Part shown: piece by piece, positions 1 through 12,315 of the stretch
Position numbering within the stretch: the first letter of the stretch is position 1
Layout: the number at the start of each line of letters is the position of its first letter
NCBI RefSeq assembly: GCF_020283565.1
Contig: NC_060065.1
Span: 27,020,409 to 27,084,408 of the forward strand
Origin: Trifolium pratense
Taxonomy: Eukaryota; Streptophyta; Magnoliopsida; Fabales; Fabaceae
Reading direction: 5' to 3'
Length of the DNA stretch: 64,000 nucleotides
Made by a program: the position numbers and the translations under genes
The notes under the pieces: generated by a model
The model's database searches: none
Seen by the model: only the letters and a program-made list of their open reading frames with translations
Told to the model about the DNA's origin: nothing

Positions 1-180
1 GGCACACTCACATAAATAAATAAAATTAATACAAAAACACTTTAGTCACATCATTTTATTCATTTTATTTTTTTTTATTATTGTATGTGTGTCTAACACC
101 TCAAATATATAATTGTGCCTAAGTAAGTATTTCTCATGAATAAACTATAAAGCCAAGACTATTTGTCTTTCTCTCTCTTC
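1..180. other. AT-rich sequence, nothing recognised
   Basis: AT-rich DNA with no open frame or repeat that I can name. It leads directly into the tandem array that begins near 181. Confidence 0.5.
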
Positions 181-808
181 CAAAAACCATAAAAATGACT
201 ACAAACACTAAAATTGGCCAAAAACTATAAAACGACCGCAAATATTAAAATTTGCCAAAAACCATAAAAACGACTACAAATACTAAAATTGGCCAAAAAC
301 CCAAATATCGACCCTAAAATAGGACAAAAACCATAAAAACGACTACAAACCCTAAAATTGACCAAAACCATAAAAAACAACTGCAAACACTTATATTGGC
401 CAAAAACCATAAAAACGACTACAAACACTAAAATTGGCCAAAAACTCAAATATCGACCCTAAAATAGGCCAAAAACCATAAAAACGACTACAAACACTAA
501 AATTGACCAAAACCATAAAAAACGACTGCAAACACTTATATTGGCCAAAAACCATAAAAACGACTACAAACACTAAAATTGGCCAAAAACCCAAATATCG
601 ACCCTAAAATAGGACAAAAACCATAAAAACGACTACAAACACTAAAATTGACCAAAACCATAAAAAATGACTGCAAACACTTATATTGGCCAAAAACCAT
701 AAAAATGACTACAAACACTAAAATTGGCCAAAAACTCAAATATCGACCATAAAATAGGCCAAAAACCATAAAAACAACTACAAACACTAAAATTGACCAA
801 AAACTCAT
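181..808. repeat. Tandem array with 145-bp higher-order unit
   Basis: Blocks of about 38-48 bp of the type CCAAAAACCATAAAAACGAC followed by TACAAACACTAAAATTGG are repeated throughout. A marker variant (CACTTATATTGG) recurs at 391, 536 and 681, giving a regular 145-bp higher-order period and about four copies. Minus-strand open frames here, rich in F, V and G, exist only because the unit has few stops in that frame. They have no gene-like features and are not annotated as genes. Confidence 0.85.
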
Positions 809-830
809 AACAAGAATTTCAAGATTTTTA

Positions 831-955
831 TAATATCCGTTGTCCGCTACTTAAGTAGCGGATTTTTATAAAAATGAGAATTTTGATAAAAACCCTCATA
901 ATATGATATTTTCTCATTTTTATAATGTCCGTTACTTAAATAACGGATATGAGTA
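831..955. repeat. Pair of related palindromes in inverted arrangement
   Basis: Two related perfect palindromes occur about 80 bp apart: CCGCTACTTAAGTAGCGG near 848 and CCGTTACTTAAATAACGG near 928. The DNA around them (ATAAAAATGAGAA and TTCTCATTTTTATAA) is also inverted, so the whole stretch could fold into a hairpin. This looks like the remnant of a small inverted-repeat element, but no target duplication was identified. Confidence 0.5.
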
Positions 956-960
956 TTTTG

Positions 961-1980
961 ACAATTTTGTAGGGCACATGAAAAAAATAGGTAGGATGAC
1001 AAAAAAAAAAATCTTAGAAGAGTATTGTATGGCAGCATCCATAAAAAGAAAGTTAATCTCACAAAAGCTCCGTCTTCTAAAACTATTTTATTATTTAAAA
1101 ATGTAAATTCTATAAAAAGGGTTAGGATTCAAAATTTAGTTGATGTCAAATCTCATCCACTCATTTCATTTAATCTGAAGGTTTAAAGCCATCACCAAAA
1201 TAATTAAGGTACACCAATATCACCTAATTAAAAACAAAGTTTTATCATCATAAATTCATAATAAAATTTTCTCTATTTAATTTTTCTCTATTTAATTAAG
1301 GTACAAGAGATTGTGCTATTGTTTGTGCTTAATGTTTCTGTGATCTTCTGCTGACATGTTAAATGCCAACCAACAGCTGACAGAAGCCCAGATCATACCC
1401 AGAAGATAGAAGAAGTTCTCTACGGTGCAAATATCTCTCATTTTTACCCTAATTTCAAATTAAATCAAACAGGGCTGCTGTAATCAAATGTGTCAATAAT
1501 AATGGTTGACTAGTTTACCCTAATGTCAGAGTTTTTCCTTTCCTCTAGTTTCTTCCAAGTTCTAACAGTCATCCTTAATTATATAATATTGAGTACTAAC
1601 TCTAACAAAATAATACGCAGTTATGAAATTCTATCACCATGAAATGTACACTAAATTACCATTTCAGCTGCACACAGATGTATCATTATAGATAATCATG
1701 TTCTTCTGTATAACTTATAACATGTAGAGTGTATCGTAACTTCTTACTTGCTCAGTTAGACAACTTGCTAGGATCACGGGACTATCTCCAATGGTATCCA
1801 TTTTCACCATGAAAAAACTCAAAAATAACATCGGTTTTCCCAAACTATATTATTTCAAGATAAACACAATTATTCCAATAAATAAAATAGAAATATATTG
1901 TCACTAGAAAATAATCCCCGCAGTGAAACCAAAATGTGTTATAAGTTATCACCTTTCCAAACTACATCAAAGAAACAAAA
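961..1980. other. Intergenic, no gene seen
   Basis: AT-rich sequence with only short open frames and no domain, repeat or RNA gene that I recognise. It ends in the duplicated host segment that was the target of element A. Confidence 0.5.
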
Positions 1981-2034
1981 ATGACAGGACAGTCAAACCT
2001 CTGGAAAAGAGATTTTCAAAACTCATCAAGTAAC
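1981..2034. repeat. Left part of duplicated host segment (target of element A)
   Basis: This stretch resembles 32303-32376 (for example ATGACAGGAC, then a TTTTCAAAA block, then TCAAGTAAC). It ends in GTAAC, the 5-bp target site of element A. The rest of the same segment resumes at 8588 on the other side of the element. Confidence 0.7.
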
Positions 2035-2639
2035 TGTTGGAATATTTTATATTTAATTATTATATTCCAATAATTGTTATGTGGGTATTTATATTTAAAT
2101 TAATTATATTAGCTATTTATCATAATAAGAGCCTTAGTTGATAAGTGATCAGATAAAGTTAAAAGGCTAAATGGATTTCTATTAAGATATTAATTAATGA
2201 ACTAATTGGTGGATATGGACGAAAATATGAGTGGATGTCAGGATGGCCAATTCCGGAATAATGGGAACCCTAATTGGCCATCACACTATATATAGGCTAT
2301 GGTCCCCAATATACCGGACACAAACAAATAACCTCTTCTCCCCATCTGAAGAGAATTCAAGGCATAAGGAGTACCGGTTGAGGAAGAACCACACTAGCCA
2401 ACGGATACTTGTCGTCCGTCTCTCTCTTTACGTTTCAGGATCGGTTTGTTCTACTTCCATCTGACGGTTAGTATCTAATGGATTCTTCTATCCAGGTATT
2501 CCTAATACTAATTCTTCATAAAAACATGTAGTAGATCCTGTTTTATATGCATGCTCCTCCTGTTCTATCTGGCTTCCGCACTAATTAAGAGCATGACTTG
2601 TATGTAATTAATTGGTAAATTAATTATTAAAACCTATCA
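2035..2639 (+). repeat. 5' LTR of element A
   Basis: Direct repeat of 7982-8587, with TG...CA ends and a TATATATA box at about 2287-2294. A 77-codon open frame inside (2231-2464) recurs in the other LTR and is not treated as a gene. Confidence 0.93.
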
Positions 2640-2641
2640 AT

Positions 2642-2653
2642 TGGTATCAGAGC
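2642..2653 (+). other. Primer binding site of element A
   Basis: TGGTATCAGAGC lies two bases after the left LTR. This is the canonical plant primer site complementary to the 3' end of initiator tRNA-Met. Confidence 0.9.
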
Positions 2654-5600
2654 TGGTCTTCATGTTTGATTTATCAGGATTATTAGTCACAACCATATTA
2701 AGCTCTCTGGTTCTCCTAATTTTTTATGTGAACCCTATTGAAAATATTGGATCTTCTATTTTACTAACTAGTCGCTGGTAAACTAATTAAGTTATGGATA
2801 TGTGTACGTGCATATTTTTTTGTTATCGATGGTAACTAATTTTTGTTTGCAATTTGGGTCGATGGTTATTCTGATGCTAGAAAACGGTCTCTGTTTTACT
2901 AGATTAATATGTTTGGTATTATAATTTTCCAGCTACAATTTAAGTGGCCATATTTAAATTCAAATTATGTATTCTGATGTTTTCTACACCTTTTATTGTT
3001 GAAATTTGTGTGCACTGCGTTTGACTTATATTTAGTGCTTTGGTCAATTTCAATTAGGTGTATTCCTCATGATTTAATTTCATTAGATGTTTGCAATATA
3101 TGGCCAATTTTTTATTCTCTTCTGTTGGATCATCTATCCAAATCGGCTTTGCTTCATGATAGCATTTGAAATTTAGTTTAAACCACTGTGAATTCAAAAA
3201 TAATAAAGTTTGTTCTATCGTTAAGGTTTTTTTTTTTTTTTTTATGATTATTGTTATAGCAAATAGTTTGTTACAATAAACAAGGATAAGTATTTGATTT
3301 GATTTTTTGGTTTTCAAATCATTTTTTTTATTTTTATTTGATTCATTTAATTCATAAAGATTGAAGATTATTGAAGATTACTTATTTTCAATTGTCAAAT
3401 ATTGAAGATTAAACTTATTTGGATTTGACCTAAGTTTCAAATATTGATATGCAGTTTGTTTTATTTTTGAAATTATTAACGGTTCACATTAATTTTGTAA
3501 GGAGTCTATTTTGAGAAATAAGGTAAATAAAGTATTTTATATATACTTGGTTATTATAAATTTTTTTTTATGGAAGATCATTTTCCTTTATATAACACTT
3601 ATTAGTGAATCTCAAAATATTATGATCCAGTTTAATAGTACATTAAAGCATATCTGAAAAATAAAGTTTTTGTTCTTTAAATTTTTTCGGGAGAATATAG
3701 ATTCTATAATAATTTGTTTATTTATAGATATATAAAGTTTTTTTTGTTTCCTTTTATTTTGGGAAATATAATTATTGAATTTTATTTATGTATTTAAAGA
3801 ATCATTGAGTATATATGTGAATCGGTTCTAGCATGACAACATTTTGCTACATAAAGATTCAATTTTTATTTGATTTAAAATTGAATAATTTATTAGCATG
3901 ATTATGTATTTCAGTGCGTTGTTATCAAGTTTCTACAATAATTTTTTAATCATGCTTTTGAAATTTATTTCCTGCTAATTTTGTTTAATAGTGAGATTTT
4001 ATTCTGACATAAGGGATGTCATTTAATCTTATGATTATCAAGCAACATCATAAAGAAAAATGGCCTACATTTTGTGGGTAATGCCTTGTAAATTAAAGAA
4101 CTTTCCCATTTTAATTTATTAAATTGTCTAGTAATGACGATTGAGTTGGTTGAAACAACATGTTGCCGAAGTAACCTCTGTTGCGTAGATTTGATTCAAT
4201 TGAACTTACAAAAGATGTAGTGTGAAATTATTCATGTGAGTTGTCGTCGGGCCGAAGCAAGGCACAACTTGACCGGATAACTGCATACTTGTGATGGTAA
4301 ATGTGTGGTGATTATAAAGTTATTTACCATGTGGATAATAGGATGCCCGAAGGTGACTGTTATTTGACAGGACTTATCATCAATGTTTGATCATTGCATT
4401 GAGAGTATCACTTGCAATTAATTCTTACGATCCGAAGATTGGGGATTGATGGTGCGCTTGATATCTTGTTTGAGTATTTTAATTTACAAATAAAGCTTTG
4501 CATGTCTCTATAATAATTTATTGACATGTCTAATAAAGTGGTGTTGGTGTAAATCCATACAGGTATTTAGTGGATTGCATTGACACATATAATGGTAAGC
4601 ATGTGGCGATCATAAGGAATTATTGTTTGTCAATATTGATTGTCAGTGTTTGATCATTGTCACGAAATACCACTAGCAATTGACGTGATTTTCTAAGGGC
4701 TTGACATCAATGGTGCACTAGGTATCTTGGTGAGTAATTTTGTTCTCTATAAACTAATATAGTTTATGTATCTGCAAATTCATGTTAGAACTTTAATTCT
4801 TAAAATTCTAGCGATTAGCAATAAAGGAAGAACATTGTGTTCTCGGATCTAGACCTTATGTAAAAGTGGAGAAACTCAAATTCTCTCACAATTTAGTATA
4901 TTTTAAGTGAGACTCAGGTTAACAAAGTGAGTATACTCCAAATCACATAAGTCATATGGTAATAAAGTTTTGAATTCCAAAGACATTTGAGGTATTATTT
5001 AAGATCACATAATATTTTGTCATGTTTTCTTTGCTTAAATTAAAGTGCTTCTAAAGCAATGAAGCGAAAAATAAGCTCTCGTCGGAGAGATAATATTTCA
5101 TTGGATTATTAAGCAAAGAAAATCTCAAGAGCACATTAGGTAACTATTTAATCTTACTAAAGCGTTGTGGTTTCGACAATCAGGTAACTTGGTCGAAAAT
5201 TTAGCATTTAGTATTTTATTTGCACAATTAATCTTGTTAGAAATGATTTATGCAAGTAGTTTATCGCATCATATATTTGTGCACCATTCGGTGATCGATT
5301 GAAAATATGTTGTTAAAGTTTTGGAATTCTAATTTGGTTCATAAAGTGTTCGTTAATTGATCACGGATAAAATATTTTCCTTTCCATGTTAGTCTGTGTG
5401 TTTCGTTGCCTGTTATGTTTACATATATGGGTTCTTGAGGTGCACATATTTATTTGCTATGAACATACAGAATTTGTATGTAGCTATTTTTTTTTTTCCT
5501 TCTTTTTATTTCCAGGAAGTAATTAACATAAGGTTTGATTGGTTTCTATCAATTGGTTAAACTTCCTGAAATTTGTTTTATAAGCTATTAGTACCCATAG

Positions 5601-6479
5601 CAGACTTATTTTAATTGTGGATTCGGATTCTGAAAATTTTCTACAATTTTTCGAACATAAAACTTCTATTTTGTATTGATGACATGTTTTCCTTTTTAAA
5701 GAACATTTCATAAAGTGTCCAATGAAGAAAATATTGAAGCAAGAGAAATCATATTGTGCTCATTATGTAAATACCTCAAAGGATAAAGGCAAATAAAGAA
5801 TAATAAGAAAATTTGATCTAAACTGACAAATTTCCAATGATGTTGAAAAACACATCAATCTGGCGGGGAAATAAGTCGGTGAAGATTGATGGTTTTTCAA
5901 CTATTTGTTAAATTGTTGTTACTAACATATATTTGTATTTAAAAGACAATTTGGTGAATCATCATGTGAATTAAGTTTTTGCTTTAATGTTATAAATTCT
6001 TTATTATTATTATTTTAAATGAGAGATTCAATTTGTCTTTTAAATTCAAATATTATTATAATCAATTCAGTTATGACTTGTGACAATCTATAATTGTTGA
6101 AAATCTTGAGAAATATAAACTTTGGTCCCAAGTTAAGGAACATTTTGAGACAAAAACTACAAGTCTCTTGAAGATATTGAGTTTGGGGGAGAGATATGGT
6201 AAAAGAACAAAATTGAGTGAGGAAGAATTGGTTCTAAATCAATTCATATAGTTACTATTTATATAGTAAATTTGGATCCTCATAAGGACATTAGCGTTCT
6301 TCCTCTCAATTAAAGTTAAGAGATTAATTCGTTAAGATCAAACTCAATACCTTCAAGAATTAAAGTATCAAGTGTCATAAAGTATTGACGGAAAAGAGAA
6401 ATCATATTCGTTTTGTTTTGAAAACTCCATTAGGACAGTCACGACACTTGTTATTTATTATAGTTTTTGGAGCTAAATA

Positions 6480-7490
6480 ATATGGATATCAAGAAAGTGA
6501 TTTTTTAATGGCAACATTAAGAAACACAATAAAGTGCAATCAGGTTAAACTTTATGTCAATAGACACAAAGTAGATAATGTGCAAACAAAAGAAATCCAT
6601 TTATTTGTTAAGAAATATTGTTACACAAAAGTCTCATAAGGTGATTGTCTCATTTGGTTTTGAGATACATATTATGGAGAGTTGTGGGTTATACAGATTC
6701 AGTGGGAGTATGCTTATATTTCTAATAAGTTTAATGAGTCGATTTTATTTTATTTAGTCAACATTGATATATGATTGTTGTGTGAAACCAAGAAATCACT
6801 AACAAAAGTTTAGTGACAAAAGATCTTGGGCACATCTCTTTTGTATTAGGCACTTTGATACTTAGATTTCTCAATGTATTATTCGGTTATCACAAAAGAG
6901 TTGTATCAATAAAGTTGAAAGTAAATTCGACATGAAAGTCAATAAACTAAGGGATTACCTTAATCACAAAGGGAGATTGTTTAGTCTCAATCATTATCCA
7001 AAAGAAAATCTGGAAATTTAGAAAATAAAGCATTTTCCTATATGCTTTAGCATTGAGGAACTTATGTATAATCTTACTTATACGCATCCGGAAATAGTGT
7101 ATATAATAAGATCATTTGGCAGATACTTGAGCAATTCAAAAACTTGAATTGTTGAAATGAGGCAACCATAAAGATTGTTATAGAGGACAATAATTTGTGC
7201 TCACATATCGGAGATTTAACAATTTGGAGATCATATGGATGTTCAACTCCGATCCTTTTAAATGTCTATATATAATGGACAATCTAACTCAAGAAATGAC
7301 TATAAGTATTTATGTCACTTGGTTGCATAAAGTAAAAGATTTTGAAAGATAACTCAAGTTATATTGTGACATACATCGGTCGGATAATGTTTCAACATCT
7401 ATTTTATAAAGTTTCTTGACTTATTAGTTGTTGTTGAATGATAGAACATATAGAGATAAAGTTTATGCTAGCTGACTCATTAATCAAAGA
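6480..7490 (+). pseudogene. Copia reverse transcriptase/RNase H relic in element A
   Basis: Isolated family motifs survive in the expected order on the plus strand, separated by stops and frameshifts. A MDVK..FLNG-like motif lies at about 6480-6525, a KDLG..SFVLG motif at about 6815-6850, an HPEIVYIIRSFGRYLSNS stretch (the copia RPD..A...RY.S.P region) at about 7087-7140, and an ADSLIKDVTPK stretch (the ADPLTK motif before the end of pol) at about 7458-7490. The matches are to general Ty1/copia pol signatures and I cannot fix the lineage. No functional protein can be made from this. Confidence 0.75.
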
Positions 7491-7970
7491 CGTGACACCT
7501 AAGGTCTTTCATATTATTTTTGTCACTAAGGATGTCTTGGATTAGTGGGAGTCTCTCCTTCGTTATGTTCTAACTTTGGTTTTAACACTTTATTAAAGTT
7601 TTCTGCAGAAATAAAGTTTAAGGTTATTATTGTTATAACCGGTTCTGTACCTTTTGTGCAAATATTGAATTTGCAAACTTCAGTTTGATCTCACTAAAGT
7701 TTTTAGTTGGACTAGTTGGAAATTGACATGATTTAGAGATCACATTGCATGTAATTTCCATGCCACTCATCCATATCGATCTATGTCATCAAGCACATTG
7801 ATGTGGTGGTCGTCGGGGTTCCGTCACGTTATACATCAGTGACTAGAGCCGCGGTGGTCCCATTATTAATGTGTGAGGTGGACCGGATTGTAAAGTTGAA
7901 ATCTAAAAGATAAATAGCATTCAGAAGCGCGCCTAAAGAACCATGATATAATTATCAATATATATTGCCC

Positions 7971-7981
7971 AAGTGGGAGAT
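7971..7981 (+). other. Polypurine tract of element A
   Basis: AAGTGGGAGAT lies directly before the right LTR and primes plus-strand DNA synthesis in this class of element. Confidence 0.7.
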
Positions 7982-8587
7982 TGTTGGAATATTTTATATT
8001 TAATTATTATATTCCAATAATTGTTATGTGGGCATTTATATTTAAATTAATTATATTAGCTATTTATCATAATAAGAGCCTTAGTTGATAAGTGATCAGA
8101 TAAAGTTAAAAGGCTAAATGGATTTCTATTAAGATATTAATTAATGAACTAATTAGTGGATATGGACGAAAATATGAGTGGATGTCAGGATGGCCAATTC
8201 CGGAATAATGGAACCCTAATTGGCCATCACACTATATATAGGCTATGGTCCCCAATATACCGGACACAAACAAATAACCTCTTCTCCCCATCTGAAGAGA
8301 ATTCAAGGCATAAGGAGTACCGGTTGAGGAAGAACCACACTAGCCAACGGATACTTGTCGTCCGTCTCTCTCTTTACGTTTCAGGATCGGTTTGTTCTAC
8401 TTCCATCTGACGGTTAGTATCTAATGAATTCTTCTATCCAGGTATTCCTAATACTAATTCTTCATAAATCAACATGTCGTAGATCCTGTTTTATATGCAT
8501 GCTCCTCCTGTTCTATCTGGCTTCCGCACTATTTAAGAGCATGACTTGTATGTAATTAATTGGTAAATTAATTATTAAAACCTATCA
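7982..8587 (+). repeat. 3' LTR of element A
   Basis: Direct repeat of 2035-2639 with about eight substitutions or small indels. It ends TATCA and is followed by the target duplication GTAAC. Confidence 0.93.
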
Positions 8588-8717
8588 GTAACATAACTAA
8601 CCTTATTAAACTTCTTGTCCGAGAATCGGAAGAAGCACTGAATATTAGAAAAAATTGTGGTGACAATGCAGATGCTTAGGCTGCGTGACCAGAATTCAGA
8701 AACATGCAACATAGATG
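8588..8717. repeat. Right part of duplicated host segment
   Basis: Continues the host segment interrupted by element A. It is recognisably similar to 32372-32495, for example GTAACATAACTAACC at the start, CTGAATTCTGGTCACG-type sequence on the minus strand, and CAACATAG near the end. Neither copy gives a convincing open frame in both places, so I call it duplicated sequence of unknown nature. Confidence 0.7.
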
Positions 8718-8950
8718 GCACTAGAAATGGAACAACAAATGATGTCCTTTGTTGTTCCACTTAATTTTTGTTTCCTGTGATTAGAAAAAGATTGCGTACA
8801 GACACATTTATTGATGCTTGAAAATAGGGTGGCTTATTTATTTTAACCGGTTATCATGGATTAATCATAACCAAATCCATGGTTAAAAAAAAAACCATAA
8901 CCAAACTCATATCCAATTTTAAAAACTGGTTAATTATGTTTAGGTTATAT
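8718..8950. other. Low-complexity host DNA (AACCATAACCAA-type)
   Basis: Contains runs such as CATAACCAAATCCATGGTT. The same style of sequence resumes at 13025-13110 after element B and occurs inverted near 31.9-32.05 kb. No gene seen. Confidence 0.45.
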
Positions 8951-9675
8951 TGTAGGATATTTTATCCAATAATTTATTTGAAAGCTATTTTATATATTAA
9001 ATTATTTTTTTTTTCATTATTATTATTATTATTATTATTAATATTGTTATTGTTGTTAATTATGCACGTTACTTGTTTTATTGCTTGGTCAAAATGCCGT
9101 TCCTATTTACTTGTGCACAACTAGCTAATTCAATCATAATTAATAATTAATAGGATTTTTCAGTTTAGCTTATGTAATAATTTGTTAACGTCAAATTGGT
9201 TTATTAGAAGATAGTCATGAGTATATATACAGGGGGTGGCTTGGCTAAGAGTAGGGAGTGAACATAATAATATAGAAGAAGCATATAGATACGAGGGAGA
9301 GCAAGAATATGAAACTAAGTGACACAAGTAAAATATATAGTAATACTAAGTTCTCATGAGCATCCAAAAAGTAGTTCTATGAGACCTTGCTAATTCACGT
9401 GCAGTGCTAGCAAGATGTGACTGTTGTATCCTGGAGGGTATTAGCTATGAGACCAACTGCACCAGGTAATTTACCTGTGGTGGCGAAATACTCTTAAGTC
9501 CAGTGCATTAAATGCCTCAGTCAAAATCGATAAGCTTTTCTTCTTCTCTGTTTTATTTTATTTTATTTTATTTTATTATGTTATCAATTTTATTTCATGA
9601 TGTATCATATTTATTTGTACCAACATTTCTTTGATTTATATTAATGAAATAATTTTATGTCATATTTTTCCAACA
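8951..9675 (+). repeat. 5' LTR of element B
   Basis: Direct repeat of 12316-13024. Contains an ATT microsatellite near 9015-9045 and a TATATATA box at about 9222-9229. Confidence 0.88.
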
Positions 9676-11399
9676 ATCTTAAGAGTATTTCTTTGGCATA
9701 GAGTTATTATTAACTTAATTTTGATTTGGTAATAGAATTATTTGTTGATGAAAAGGAGAAATTTTAATTTGAGAAATGAGGTTACTCTCCATAGAAGCAA
9801 GACAATATAGTCCCAACAGTGTTCATCATACGTGGATTCCTCAATTCAATCAATAAGAGCATGGTGTAATCAAGTCTATTGTAACATGTAAGTTTTAAAC
9901 TTTTCTCCCCTTGAAACCATCCATAAGGGGCAAGGTACACATATTCTAATCTTTAAACTTCACAAATCTTGTTTTGTGTTTGTTGATACTATGATTGTAT
10001 GATGAATTTCTATGGAAATATGTTGATTATATGGTCTAACGCCACTAAATTTGTTGTTGTTATTTGTGAATAAAAATTTTGTTTTGAAGATACTGTTTTA
10101 CTTTTTATCCATGTTGTGACTATAATCATGTACTAAGCATGTTTTTGTGTGAATATTTGATATGGATGGAAAAATTGGTTTTGGAAAACCATTGTTTAAT
10201 TTGATCATAGGCATTATTTCGTAATATATCTTCATTCAACAATAATTAATTGAGATGATTGTATAGACACTTTCTAAAGCTAGGAACCAGATTTGTAAGT
10301 AAGAATATATTGATGAAATCTGTATATTACATTGTTAACTACCTTATTGGTTGTATAGTTGGAGTCAAATATATGCATTTTGTTGTGTGGACAATATATA
10401 AAATTTATGTCCTGAGATTTTAATTTCATGTGTGTACATATCTGAATAGCTTAATTTGGGAAAAATTATTTTAATGTGTAATACTTAGTTGTGTTATTTG
10501 TTGACAGTAAATCAAAAAGTTTATGGATGTATTTTAACTTTGATAAAGTGTATATGTTTGGATCAATATAAATTGATGGAAAAATGTAAATAAAATTTTG
10601 TGTACTTCTGTACACTCGTGACTGAGTTTTATTGTGCTTGTTGTTTTGCCTATTGATAATGTTTAAGAGTTTTAATGTTACTTGCCCTCAATTGTTAATT
10701 GATTTTAATAAAAAATAAATAAATAAATTGATGTCTACTTGAATTTGTGTGAAGTATATTTTACTTTTGGGGCATATTCATATATGGAAGAATTTAAGTT
10801 AATGTATTCTATATGAAAAGCATGATATATTTTTATTTTATGATTGAACTATTATATTTGCTAATTTATTATATGATTGGAGAGAAACCGAAAAGCTTTT
10901 GGAGATAAATATATTATATGACTTTGAGAAACAAGTATGACAATATTGACATGAGAAAATTTATATCAGTTAAGCAATGATGAAAGGAATTAGATTGTGA
11001 ATATTGAATATCTTGATGAGTATCATATATTGTTGAATCTAATATGGCGCTAGCATTTTTTATATTATACATACCTATCCTATTTATGTTTGGTGGTTAA
11101 TATTTTGTTGTGTATATCCTGTTCAATATTCATATTGTCGACTAATTATTATTCAAGTGAAGTAGTAAAATTTAGTTGTCAGCGAAGCATGCAGATTTCG
11201 AGAGCACACAGTGATGAAAGCAAATTGATGAGATATTTTATTGAGAAATGTTAAGACTTGAATATGATTGTGACTCATGCAATATTTGAGAATACCATGA
11301 ACTATATAATATGGTATATTGTGGATTATCCATTGTATTAAAATAATACAATGATGTTTATTGAAATTTGTTGATATGAAAATTAATTATTATGTGGAT

Positions 11400-11580
11400 T
11401 AATTTCTCCAATGTGGGGGTTTATTGCTTAAAATTATTTCGAGTAGACTTGGATAAATAATTTGTTGGAGAATTAAATCTACCAAATGTGGGGGTGTTGT
11501 CACTTGAAATTTTTAAGTAGATGTGTACCAATTAATCTAAACATAAATTTAATTTCTCCCTTAGTGGAGGTGTTGTTTGT
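11400..11580 (+). repeat. Three GTGGGGG-type tandem blocks near the 3' end of element B
   Basis: CCAATGTGGGGGT (about 11409), CCAAATGTGGGGGTGTTG (about 11481) and CTTAGTGGAGGTGTTG (about 11561) are embedded in related sequence, so the purine tract region appears to have been duplicated. Confidence 0.55.
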
Positions 11581-12315
11581 ATAAGTAAACCTATGATAAT
11601 ATATCATGGATGAATATTTGACAATAGATGAGATATTGATTAAGAGACGTCTTAGTCAATGTATAATTTAATCCTGTGAAACAGCTGTTGAGTGATATAT
11701 ATAAAGGATCCTGTGATAATCTCACTGAGCAAGAAACCAGTGGATGATATATACATCGAGGGGGATGGATTTATGTCCAATACAAAAATTGAAAGTGATG
11801 GTAACCCAACATGGATTGTGAAAATTCGCAAGGCTATGTTCATATGGGTAAGAACAAGTCACTTGTCAATTTGAGGAGACACTCTCCAATTTCTATTTGA
11901 GTTCATCCCTATGGTGTAGGATAGTGTATACTACAGCGTTGGTGTGCTTGACTGTGATGTACACTTGATAGATTCACCTATATGAGTGTTGAGGTGGGGC
12001 CGCCTCTATGAAAGCTTGGGCAGACTTTCTAGAGTCACTCATGAAATCCAGGAATAGGTGCAAGGCCAAAACGCATCACACCGTGTTGAACAACTTTGGA
12101 CGAGAGATCAATGTGAGTGATGAAGTCACTGATTCACATACAGAATGAGGTTCATAGAGGTTATAATCTCACCGATATTCCAGTGGATCAAATTTCATTT
12201 GCTCTATGTGCTAGTTCATAGTCCAAAAGACACTAGTGCTTATGCGTTGATGTCTCACGCTCTTGGGAACACTTAAAACTTAAAATCTAAAACTTTAAAA
12301 TAAATTATGGGGGAT

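Larger units (their letters stand above)
2035..8587 (+). mobile_element. Copia LTR retrotransposon A, decayed interior
   Basis: A 6.55-kb element has LTRs of 605 and 606 bp (2035-2639, 7982-8587) that begin TGTTGG and end TATCA. It is flanked by the 5-bp target duplication GTAAC (2030-2034, 8588-8592). A plant initiator-tRNA-Met-type primer site follows the left LTR and a purine tract precedes the right LTR. The interior has no open frame above about 90 codons, but plus-strand copia reverse-transcriptase relics are readable between 6.48 and 7.49 kb. The two LTRs differ at roughly eight positions by eye, so the insertion looks recent despite the ruined coding region. A related empty target lies at 32372-32376. 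Confidence 0.92.

Noticed and set aside
225..808. Minus-strand open frames of 67-90 codons with repeated F/V/G-rich peptides
   Set aside because: They follow the 145-bp tandem array; the repetition is in the DNA and no protein feature is independent of it.
2231..2464. 77-codon open frame, recurring at 8156-8410
   Set aside because: Lies wholly inside the LTRs of element A; no family resemblance and frame use differs at its start between copies.
8575..8760. 61-codon minus-strand frame
   Set aside because: Runs across the LTR/host border of element A, and the paralogous sequence at 32.4 kb has a stop in the same frame.
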